From Planctomycetota bacterium (GTDB lineage: Bacteria; Planctomycetota; Planctomycetia; Isosphaerales; Isosphaeraceae), in contig JAKAUH010001065.1 in the NCBI GenBank assembly GCA_021818605.1, forward strand, positions 1 to 16,802: a DNA stretch of 16,802 nt. Reading direction: 5' to 3'. Position 1 is the stretch's first letter. Each line of letters begins with the position of its first letter. The notes beneath the pieces are model-generated. The model saw only the letters and a program-made list of their open reading frames with translations, made no database searches and had not been told where the DNA came from. The translations under genes were made by a program, and so were the position numbers. Below, piece after piece: positions 1-6,636 of the stretch.

Positions 1-270
1 CTGACCGGCGCGGTCAAACTGGCCAACGAGGAAAACGAGAAGGACTACCAGGTCGACGGCGACGCCAAGCTGATGGGCGACCGGAACAAGGATGGCGCCG
101 TGAGCCGGACAAACGCGCCGGCCGTGACGGCGTCTCCGTCGTCGCCGAGCATCCCGCCGCCGGCCGCGCTCTCGCCCGAGGCGGCCCGGCAGTTCCGGCC
201 GCTCAAGCGCGGCGGGAACCCGCCGGGAACGGCAACGACGGCCCCGGCGCAGGGCGGCGGCAGCCAGTGA
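1..270 (+). CDS. C-terminal tail of an unidentified protein (partial, 5' end outside window)
   Basis: The reading frame is open from the first base (frame 1) to a TGA at 268-270 and gives 89 residues. It starts with a charged segment (LANEENEKDYQVDGDAKLMG). The rest is a low-complexity tail rich in Pro, Ala, Ser and Gly, with a short basic stretch (RQFRPLKRGG) before the end. There is no recognisable domain, and such tails are common at the ends of planctomycete secreted or scaffold proteins. The true start lies upstream of the window, so the family cannot be named. A hairpin terminator follows about 40 bp after the stop, which suggests this is the last gene of its transcript. The frame is trusted because it is open from the window edge and is followed by a terminator; the identity is unknown. 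Confidence 0.6.
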   Translation: MTGAVKLANEENEKDYQVDGDAKLMGDRNKDGAVSRTNAPAVTASPSSPSIPPPAALSPEAARQFRPLKRGGNPPGTATTAPAQGGGSQ

Positions 271-310
271 CCGCAAACGTCCCGCGCGCCTGAGCGAAGA
301 AACACGGGGA

Positions 311-339
311 GGGGACCGGCCGGCGGGCTGGTCCCCTTT
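311..339 (+). terminator. Rho-independent-type terminator after the first gene
   Basis: A perfect 7-bp inverted repeat, GGGGACC (311-317) and GGTCCCC (330-336), encloses a 12-nt GC-rich loop that can add one or two further pairs. It is followed directly by TTTC. The position, 40 bp past a stop codon and about 180 bp before the apt start, fits transcription termination. The T-tract is short (three Ts), so efficiency is uncertain. Confidence 0.6.
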
Positions 340-397
340 CGCGCGCCGGGCGATCGTGGCCCCTGGACACGGCGGCGGACTTGGCCGATAGTGGGGT

Positions 398-427
398 GCG
401 ATGCGGAGCGGAGCGGTGCGGTGCGAT
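398..427 (+). repeat. Short tandem pentamer array (GCGGA/GCGGT units)
   Basis: Six consecutive 5-bp units read GCGAT, GCGGA, GCGGA, GCGGT, GCGGT, GCGAT in the intergenic space before apt. The same GCGGA unit, as TCCGC x3 on the plus strand, recurs at 3113-3127 in another intergenic gap. The array would encode extra residues only if apt started about 40 codons upstream, which is unlikely. Function is unknown. Confidence 0.6.
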
Positions 428-520
428 GTGGCGGGCGCGGGCCAGGCCCCTCGGTCATCGGCCCGACCGCGTCGATCCGAATTCGACCAGCGCCCGAGCA
501 TCACCCCAGCGAGTCGATCC

Positions 521-1057
521 ATGGCCGGCCCCCAGCCCCAGCGCGTCGAGCTGCGCGACTACATCCGCGACATTCCCGATTTCCCCAAGCCCGGCATCGT
601 CTTCAAGGACATCACGCCGCTGCTGTCCGCCCCCGAGGCGTTCCGCTCGGCGATCGACGAGCTCGAGCGGGCGTTCGCCGGCCAGGACATCCAGACGATC
701 GCCGCGGCCGAGGCCCGCGGGTTCATCTTCGGCGCCCCCCTGGCCCTGCGCATGGGCGCCGGCTTCGTGCCGATCCGCAAGCCGGGCAAGCTGCCGCACG
801 CCACAGTCGCCGTCGAGTATCAGCTCGAGTACGGCAACGACCGGCTGGAGGTCCATACCGACGCCTTCGGGCCCGGCCGCCGCGTCCTCCTCATCGACGA
901 TGTCCTGGCCACCGGCGGCACCATGCGCGCCTGCCGCGACCTGGTCGAGTCCACCGGCGCTGAGGTCGTGGCCTGCGCGTTCCTGATCGAGCTGGCCTTC
1001 CTTGAGGGCCGCGCCCGGCTCGAGCCGACCGAGATCTTCAGCCTGCTGACTTTCTGA
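521..1057 (+). CDS. apt: Adenine phosphoribosyltransferase
   Basis: This enzyme converts adenine and PRPP to AMP and pyrophosphate (purine salvage, cytoplasm). Visible hallmarks are the N-terminal DYIRDIPDFPKPGIVFKDIT block (residues 13-32), the ARGFIFG segment (65-71), the flexible hood around RKPGKLPHATV (86-96), and the PRPP-binding loop LLIDDVLATGGTM (123-135) with paired Asp126/Asp127. The length of 178 aa is normal for the family. The frame stays open upstream and would allow a 218-aa product from the ATG at 401. That extension is low-complexity sequence over the pentamer array, and the ATG at 521 places the family N-terminus correctly. No convincing Shine-Dalgarno precedes 521. An aminotransferase gene follows after 80 bp on the same strand. 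Identification is secure; the exact start is slightly less so. Confidence 0.95.
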   Translation: MAGPQPQRVELRDYIRDIPDFPKPGIVFKDITPLLSAPEAFRSAIDELERAFAGQDIQTIAAAEARGFIFGAPLALRMGAGFVPIRKPGKLPHATVAVEYQLEYGNDRLEVHTDAFGPGRRVLLIDDVLATGGTMRACRDLVESTGAEVVACAFLIELAFLEGRARLEPTEIFSLLTF

Positions 1058-1137
1058 CCTGAGGAGCGAGGGGCCAGCGAAGACCGTCGAACCGGACCGC
1101 CCCGAGCGTTGACCCCGCCAGCGGAGCAAGCGAGCCC

Positions 1138-2271
1138 GTGAACGACGACTGGATCGCGGAGAGGATGAAGCACATCGACGCCTCGGGCATCCGCAAGGCG
1201 TTCGAGATGGCCAGATCGATGAAGGACCCGATCAACCTGTCGATCGGTCTGCCCGACTTCGATGTGGCAGGACCCGTCAAGGCGGCGGCGATCGCGGCCA
1301 TCGAACAGGGGCACAACGCCTACACCGTCACCCAGGGAATCCCCGAGCTGCGCGGCAAGATCCAGGCGGCCGTCGACGCCGATCTCGGCCACGCCGACCG
1401 CCAGGTTCTGATCACGTCGGGAACCTCCGGCGGGCTGCTGCTGGGGATTTGCTGCGTGGTGAACCCCGGCGACGAGGTCATCATCTTCGACCCCTATTTC
1501 GGCATGTACCGGCACCTGGCGACCCTGGCCGGGGGCGTCTCGGTGCTGGTCGACACCTACCCGGATTTCCGCGTCGACGCCGCCCGCGTGGCCGCCGCGA
1601 TGACCGCGCGGACGAAATGCGTGGTGGTCAACACGCCGGCGAATCCGACAGGGGTGGTCGCCACCGCGGAGGAGATGCAGACCCTGGCCGCTCTCTGCCG
1701 CGAGCGGGGCGTCCTGCTGATCAGCGACGAGGTCTATCGGTCTTTCTGCTATGACCGCGGCTTCACCTCGCCGGCGCGGTGGAACGAGGACGTGCTGGTC
1801 GTGGACGGGTTCAGCAAGGCCCACGGCATGACCGGCTGGCGGCTGGGGTTCGCCCACGGGCCGGCCCGGCTGATCCAGGAGATGGCCAAGCTCCAGCAGT
1901 TCAGCTTCGTCTGCGCCCCTAGCATGGCCCAGTACGCCGGGGTCGTGGCGCTCGACCAGGACCTGTCGACCCAGCTCGCCTCGTACCGCCGCAAGCGCGA
2001 CATGGTCGTCGAGGCCCTCGGCGACTGCTTCGAGCTGGCGGCGCCGGAGGGGGCGTTCTACGCGTTTCCGAAGGCCCCCTGGGGCACCGCGACCGAGTTC
2101 GTCGCCGAGGCGATCCGCCGGAACCTGCTGATCATCCCCGGCAACGTGTTCTCCCGCCGCGACACGCATTTCCGCATCTCGTACGCCGTCGACGACGCGA
2201 CCCTCCGCCGCGGGCTCGACGTGCTGCGAGAGCTGGCGCAGGCCCGGGGCGGGTCGAAGGAGGAATCATGA
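1138..2271 (+). CDS. PLP-dependent class I/II aminotransferase (aspartate-aminotransferase-like)
   Basis: This is a fold-type I PLP enzyme of 377 aa that transfers an amino group between an amino acid and a 2-oxo acid; the substrate cannot be read from sequence. Visible motifs are the N-terminal IDASGIRKAFE and INLSIGLPDF segments, NTPANPTG (residues 165-172), the PLP-ring Asp in LISDEVY (Asp197), the Schiff-base lysine in GFSKAHGMTGWRLG (Lys227), and the carboxylate-binding Arg in HFRISYA (Arg346). The GTG start at 1138 is chosen because the segment just downstream (AERMKHIDASGIRK) is normally complete in relatives. A GGAG lies 11 nt upstream. An internal ATG at 1165 is an alternative but would remove part of this block. 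The stop overlaps the next gene by 4 bp (ATGA), so the two are probably translationally coupled and may act in one pathway. Confidence 0.92.
   Translation: MNDDWIAERMKHIDASGIRKAFEMARSMKDPINLSIGLPDFDVAGPVKAAAIAAIEQGHNAYTVTQGIPELRGKIQAAVDADLGHADRQVLITSGTSGGLLLGICCVVNPGDEVIIFDPYFGMYRHLATLAGGVSVLVDTYPDFRVDAARVAAAMTARTKCVVVNTPANPTGVVATAEEMQTLAALCRERGVLLISDEVYRSFCYDRGFTSPARWNEDVLVVDGFSKAHGMTGWRLGFAHGPARLIQEMAKLQQFSFVCAPSMAQYAGVVALDQDLSTQLASYRRKRDMVVEALGDCFELAAPEGAFYAFPKAPWGTATEFVAEAIRRNLLIIPGNVFSRRDTHFRISYAVDDATLRRGLDVLRELAQARGGSKEES
2257..2263 (+). promoter_or_regulatory. Strong Shine-Dalgarno for the TIM-barrel isomerase gene
   Basis: AAGGAGG lies inside the 3' end of the aminotransferase gene, four bases before the ATG at 2268. 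It fixes the start of the overlapping gene and gives it its own ribosome entry in addition to coupling through the ATGA overlap. Confidence 0.75.
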
Positions 2272-3080
2272 GCGAGTTCACCCTGTGCCTGAACACCAGC
2301 ACGATTCGCCCGACGCCGCTGCTGGATAAGATCCGGCTGGCGGGCGAGGCGGGATACCGGGCGATCGAGCCCTGGAACGACGAGGTCACCGCCTACCTCG
2401 ATCAGGGCGGGACGATGGCCGAGCTGAAGCGGGCGTTGGCCGACGCGGGCTTGAAGGTCGTCAGCGTCATCGCGCTGCACGGCTGGATCACCTCCGAGGG
2501 CGACGAGCGAGCGCGGGTGCTGGAGGATTGCAAGCGGCGGATGGCCCAGGCCGCCGAGCTGGGCAGCCCGTACATCGTCGCCAGCCCGCCGCGCGGGGTC
2601 GTCGACCTCGGCCGCGCCACCGAACGGTTCGCCGAGTTGATGCAAATCGGCAAGGAGATCGGCGTGACACCGTCGATGGAGTTCCTCGGCTTCGTCGACG
2701 GTATCAAGGACGTGAAGAGCGCCTGGACGATCGCCTCGGGGACCGGCGACCCCCAGGCGACGATCGTGGCCGACGTGTTCCACATGATCCGGGGCGGCGG
2801 CCAGGTCGACGACCTGCTCCAGGTCCCCGGCGACCGGGTGGCGAACTTCCACATCAACGACGTGCCGGCCACGCCCGACCCGCTCACCCAGAAGGACGAG
2901 GACCGCGTGATGGTCGGCGAGGGAATCGCCGACCTGCCTCGCGTGATCGCCAACCTGCGGACGATCGGCTACCGCGGGCCGATCTCCCTCGAACTCTTCA
3001 ACCGCGCCCTCTGGGCGCAGGACCCCGCCACGGTCATCCGCCGCGGCATCGAGGTGATCTCGTCGCTCGTCGGCGATTGA
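2268..3080 (+). CDS. Sugar phosphate isomerase/epimerase-like TIM-barrel protein
   Basis: A 270-aa member of the xylose-isomerase-like / AP endonuclease 2 TIM-barrel superfamily, in the hydroxypyruvate isomerase and inosose dehydratase neighbourhood. Likely metal-binding residues sit at the expected strand ends: Glu34 (AIEPW), Glu138 (SMEFLG), Asp169 and His172 (ADVFHM), His195 (FHINDV) and Glu242 (SLELFN). The length fits a single-domain cytosolic enzyme with no signal peptide. The start overlaps the aminotransferase stop as ATGA and has a very good ribosome binding site. Coupling to an aminotransferase suggests a shared sugar, inositol or keto-acid pathway, but the actual substrate cannot be deduced. 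The superfamily call is firm; any specific enzyme name would be a guess. Confidence 0.9.
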   Translation: MSEFTLCLNTSTIRPTPLLDKIRLAGEAGYRAIEPWNDEVTAYLDQGGTMAELKRALADAGLKVVSVIALHGWITSEGDERARVLEDCKRRMAQAAELGSPYIVASPPRGVVDLGRATERFAELMQIGKEIGVTPSMEFLGFVDGIKDVKSAWTIASGTGDPQATIVADVFHMIRGGGQVDDLLQVPGDRVANFHINDVPATPDPLTQKDEDRVMVGEGIADLPRVIANLRTIGYRGPISLELFNRALWAQDPATVIRRGIEVISSLVGD

Positions 3081-3112
3081 CCGGGTCGTCGGCCGATCGA
3101 GGGACTGGCCTC

Positions 3113-3127
3113 TCCGCTCCGCTCCGC
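3113..3127 (-). repeat. GCGGA pentamer x3 in convergent intergenic gap
   Basis: TCCGC is repeated three times on the plus strand (GCGGA x3 on the minus strand), immediately past the stop of the minus-strand WD40 gene and 32 bp past the plus-strand isomerase stop. It is the same unit as in the array at 398-427. The 47-bp convergent gap holds no clear hairpin terminator. Confidence 0.5.
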
Positions 3128-4213
3128 TCAGGGCAGCTTGAGAATATAGGCCCGGTTGTCCGAGGCGGCGATGGCGAGCCGGAAGCCGTCGGGGCCCCAG
3201 GCGAGGCCGTAGGTGTAGGTCCGCGCCGCGAGGCGCTGGTGGAAGAGAGGCCGGGCCTCCGTGGCATCCCAGACGTAGAGGAAACCGGCGGAGCCGACGG
3301 AGGCCAGGCGCCGGCCGTCGCGGCTGAAGGCGACGGCGTAAATGTCGCCAGGATGGCCGTCCAGCTTGTGCCGCTCCTTGCCGTCCGCCGCGTTCCAGAT
3401 CCGGATCGTCTTGTCGACTGAGCCCGAGGCGAGGCGAGAGCCGTCGGGACTCCAGGCGACGCAGTAGACCTCGGCGCCGTGTCCCTCGCTCTTGCGCAGC
3501 TCCTTGCCGTCGGCCGGGTTCCAGTACCTGATCAGCCGGTCGTCGCCGCAGGTCGCCAGGACATCGCCGCGAGGGTTGAACGCCGCGCCATACACGGTCG
3601 TCTTGTGGGCCGCGATCGACCGGATCTGCGTCCCTTTCACGGGGCCCCAGAGCCGCGCGGTCTTGTCGGCGGCGGCCGTGACAATCTGCTTGCCGTCGGA
3701 GCGCCAGGCGACACAGTAGATGGCCCCGGTGTGGCCCTTGAAGATGCGGCCCGCGCCCGGGGACGCGCTGGGCTGGTCCTTCGTCTTTGCTTTTGCCTTT
3801 GCCTTCGGCACGTCCTTCGATTTGTCCTTCTCGAAGTCGTGAGCCGGGTAGTCCCACAGCCTGGCGGTGTTGTCGTTGCCGCCGGAGAGGATCTGCTTGC
3901 CGTCGGGCGAGATCGCCACGGTCATGACGATCTTCGTGTGCCCATCATACCTGTGAATCTCCTTGCGGGTCGCGGCGTCCCAGAGGCGGACGGTGTTATC
4001 AAAGCCGGCGGTCGCGAGGGTCTTGCCGTCAGGGCTCCAGGCGACGGCATAGACGATATCGGTGTGCCCGTCGAGGGTGCCGATTATGCTGGCGTGCTGG
4101 GCGCCCGCGGTGCCACACACGACCACCGACGCCAGCGAGGCGATCGCCCATCGAACGAAGAGCAAACGGCTGGCGGAACGAGACGCGTCGAGAGCCGTCG
4201 AATGCTGGGTCAT
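3128..4213 (-). CDS. Secreted WD40-repeat beta-propeller protein
   Basis: A 361-aa protein with a long basic n-region and a hydrophobic segment (about residues 17-39, ending GTAGA-QH) that looks like a Sec signal peptide. It should act outside the cytoplasm or be membrane-tethered. Seven WD40 repeats follow: six begin with a GH- or AH-type dipeptide (residues 49, 91, 160, 202, 244, 286) and close with RLWD, RLWG, RYWN, RIWN or YVWD, and a degenerate seventh ends in AYILKLP. Seven blades would close one propeller, a scaffold for protein-protein contacts. A Lys/Ala-rich low-complexity insert (about 127-156, with a KAKAKAKTK core) interrupts the ring between blades 2 and 3. GGAG lies 5 nt before the ATG at 4213. 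It follows the glycoside hydrolase gene after only 37 bp on the same strand, so co-transcription is likely. Confidence 0.9.
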   Translation of the reverse strand: MTQHSTALDASRSASRLLFVRWAIASLASVVVCGTAGAQHASIIGTLDGHTDIVYAVAWSPDGKTLATAGFDNTVRLWDAATRKEIHRYDGHTKIVMTVAISPDGKQILSGGNDNTARLWDYPAHDFEKDKSKDVPKAKAKAKTKDQPSASPGAGRIFKGHTGAIYCVAWRSDGKQIVTAAADKTARLWGPVKGTQIRSIAAHKTTVYGAAFNPRGDVLATCGDDRLIRYWNPADGKELRKSEGHGAEVYCVAWSPDGSRLASGSVDKTIRIWNAADGKERHKLDGHPGDIYAVAFSRDGRRLASVGSAGFLYVWDATEARPLFHQRLAARTYTYGLAWGPDGFRLAIAASDNRAYILKLP

Positions 4214-4250
4214 GGTCGCTCCGTGGGGTGGGATGCGGCGGGGCTGGCGT

Positions 4251-6545
4251 TCATCGGGCCGAGAGCACGACGTACAGGGCGTCGGCGGGTAGCTCGAGCT
4301 CGAGGCCGCTCGGGTCGCGGCGGACGCGGCAGGTCCCGCGGGGGATGCCGTTGGGATCCAGCGGGATGGCCTTTGTCAGGGTGGGGTTGCGTACCTGGAT
4401 GGTGGCCTTCGTCCGGACAATGGCCCAGGGCATCGTGCCGGTGGAGTCGATCTGCCGGCCGTGGACGGTCTGCTTGCCGCCGTCAGCCTGGAAGACGGCC
4501 TCGTGGTCAGCCCAGCCGGTCGGCCGGGCCTGGGTGCCGACCTGCACGAGGATCCGGGCGCTTCTGGCCAGCGGCTGGCCGTCGAGCGAGACGGCGAGAA
4601 TCGTGGCGTAGTCGTTGTCGCACCGGATTGTCAGGTCGCCCAGTGCGATCGGACCGACCTTCCCAAGGAAACCGCTGGCGCCCTGCGCGGCCGGGGCTCG
4701 CAATGTGCAGAGACCGCGGCCGTAGTCCCACGCGAGCTGCCCGTTGTCGGCTCGCACGACCTGCGTTCGGCGGTTGATCCAGCGCGACAGCTCGGCGACA
4801 CGGGTCTTCGGCGGGTCCGAGCCGTAAACGACCTGGACCGGGCCGACAAGATAGGCCAGCGGATCGACCCCGCGCGCCAGGTGCGACCGACGAGCCGAGT
4901 CGCCGAGGTCGCGGTTCGGGTCGTAGCCCGGATCCTCGGCGATGATCGGCGGCACGCGCTCGAAGACCTGCCTGAGGCTGCGGTGCTCGACGACTGCCGG
5001 TTTCCCCTGCGCGATGTCGCCGCGGCGGAACATCAGCGCGGCGGCCGGGAACTGGCCGAGCATCATCGGCGTGGCGATCGCCCACTTGGCCCGCGAGGCC
5101 GAGTCCCACGCGGCGCGGTCCTGGGTTGACCACTCGGTCTCGCCGGTGGTGAACCAGTAGACGACATCCAGCCCGGTGAGCGACTGATACGCCGACGTCA
5201 GAAAGGGCGCCTCGGACTGATAACCGAGCGGAGGCACCCAGTGCGTCTCCGTGATCATCATCGGATGGCCGGCGACCTGGCGAACGTTCAGCGGGAACGC
5301 CCGCGGGTTCAGGAGCGCCGAGACGTTCTCGAACTGGTCGCCCCGATCGATCCGCCAGCCGCGGTCGGGGCCGATGTGGATGGGGCTGTAATAGGTGTTG
5401 ACCGCCAGAACCTCGTTGGCCGTGTACGACCAGCGCTCGGCGTCATTGAGCCGGATCGAGTCGGCCGTTCTCCAGTTGCCCGCGTTGATGAGCTGGCGGC
5501 AGCCGAGGTCCTCACGAAGGAACCGGGCGACGTCGGCGTTGAAGGCGTGCATCGTGTCGGCGAAGAAGTGGAGCTGGTCGTCCAGCCGTTTCTTCAATCC
5601 GCCGGAGTTGTTCTGGGTGAGCTGCCAGACTATGTGGATGCCCAGGATGCCGCGCGACGGGTCGTCCTCGGGCATCGACTCGCCGCCCCAGGCGCGGCGG
5701 GCGGCGGGGATCGAGCCGTACCTCTTCTTCGCCCATTCGCCGAAGTTCTTGCCCAGCAGCTCGAGCTGCTTCCCCTTGATGGCCTGCTCGGTCCAGAACA
5801 GCAGGCTGTCCTCGTTCTGGATGTGGATCATCGCCAGCGCGGGGTCCTTCGCCAGCGGGATGCCGGTGTACGGATTGGCCGGCGACAGCAGCGCCCTGAG
5901 CCAGGCCCTGTACGCCTGCTGGAGCCTTGAATTGAAGAACAGTAGACCCTGGGGCGATTGCCCTTCCGGCCAGCCCTCGATTCCCCATGACGCGGGGACG
6001 TGCTTCAGCTCGGCGGCCCAGTACGGGCTGATCGAGGTATAGATTCCCTCCTTCTTCATCGCGGCGACCAGGCGCCAGGCCTCATCGATGGCCTTGCTGT
6101 CAGGGTCGGTGAGCCGGGGGCTCTTGTCGTGCGACTCGAGGTGTCCATGCAGGCGGACCAGATTCACCCCGCGCTTGGCGAGGAAGCGGGCGTGGTGGGC
6201 GAGCTCGGCGGGGCTGCGATCGTGCTGCGCGCCGGTCGTCACGGCCCAGAAGCGGAGCGGAGGCCCGTCGCCGCGGACGAAGCTGTTGCCGTCGCGCGCG
6301 AGCCGGACGAACCCGCTCTCGCCGGCGACCCTCTCGTTCATCGAGCGGAGGTCGAACAGGGCCTCGGTGCGGAAGGCGTCGCGCTGGGGCACGAAGGGCC
6401 AGGTGCCGCCGCGCCCCCCCTGCCCCGCGTCGCCGCTGGATCGGCCCAGCTGCTCACCGGAGCGTAAGGCGTTCTGGGCCGGCGATGAAGACACCGCGAA
6501 CAGGACGAGGATCACGGCAAGGACGGCGCGGGCGGGCTGGATCAC
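4251..6545 (-). CDS. Secreted glycoside hydrolase, clan GH-A-like (family not assigned)
   Basis: A 764-aa protein starting at GTG (6545), with AGGAG 9 nt upstream and a signal peptide (hydrophobic residues 5-20, likely cleavage after SSSPA near residue 23). An N-terminal barrel segment carries FLAKRGVNLVRLHGHLESHD (121-140), typical of GH5/GH42-like proteins. The catalytic pair expected for retaining clan GH-A enzymes is visible: Asn244-Glu245 in IHIQNED (acid/base) and Glu433 in MMITETHWVPP (nucleophile). The barrel seems to occupy about residues 60-500, followed by a C-terminal region rich in beta strands (from about 560), as in beta-galactosidase-like or cellulase-like enzymes. It should hydrolyse a glycan outside the cytoplasm; substrate and CAZy family cannot be read. 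The WD40 gene follows after 37 bp, and the sppA gene lies 91 bp upstream on the same strand. Confidence 0.85.
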   Translation of the reverse strand: MIQPARAVLAVILVLFAVSSSPAQNALRSGEQLGRSSGDAGQGGRGGTWPFVPQRDAFRTEALFDLRSMNERVAGESGFVRLARDGNSFVRGDGPPLRFWAVTTGAQHDRSPAELAHHARFLAKRGVNLVRLHGHLESHDKSPRLTDPDSKAIDEAWRLVAAMKKEGIYTSISPYWAAELKHVPASWGIEGWPEGQSPQGLLFFNSRLQQAYRAWLRALLSPANPYTGIPLAKDPALAMIHIQNEDSLLFWTEQAIKGKQLELLGKNFGEWAKKRYGSIPAARRAWGGESMPEDDPSRGILGIHIVWQLTQNNSGGLKKRLDDQLHFFADTMHAFNADVARFLREDLGCRQLINAGNWRTADSIRLNDAERWSYTANEVLAVNTYYSPIHIGPDRGWRIDRGDQFENVSALLNPRAFPLNVRQVAGHPMMITETHWVPPLGYQSEAPFLTSAYQSLTGLDVVYWFTTGETEWSTQDRAAWDSASRAKWAIATPMMLGQFPAAALMFRRGDIAQGKPAVVEHRSLRQVFERVPPIIAEDPGYDPNRDLGDSARRSHLARGVDPLAYLVGPVQVVYGSDPPKTRVAELSRWINRRTQVVRADNGQLAWDYGRGLCTLRAPAAQGASGFLGKVGPIALGDLTIRCDNDYATILAVSLDGQPLARSARILVQVGTQARPTGWADHEAVFQADGGKQTVHGRQIDSTGTMPWAIVRTKATIQVRNPTLTKAIPLDPNGIPRGTCRVRRDPSGLELELPADALYVVLSAR

Positions 6546-6636
6546 GGCGACGGTCTCCTGGCGGCGGGGATTCTCCGAAGAGAAGCGGGGCGGGCCTCCG
6601 TGCCCATCCCCGCCCGGTCTCCGCGAGCTGGCGGCG

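Noticed and set aside
401..520. N-terminal extension of apt
   Set aside because: It would encode low-complexity sequence over the pentamer array. The family length and N-terminus fit the ATG at 521.
820..2169. Long minus-strand open frame opposite apt and the aminotransferase
   Set aside because: It overlaps two well-supported plus-strand enzymes completely and is Arg/Gly/His/Asp-rich with no domain. It is a high-GC antisense shadow.
2058..3857. Minus-strand frame of 599 codons across the aminotransferase, isomerase and part of the WD40 gene
   Set aside because: It runs antisense to two genes and out of frame with the WD40 gene, and has the low-complexity Arg/Gly/Asp composition of shadow frames.
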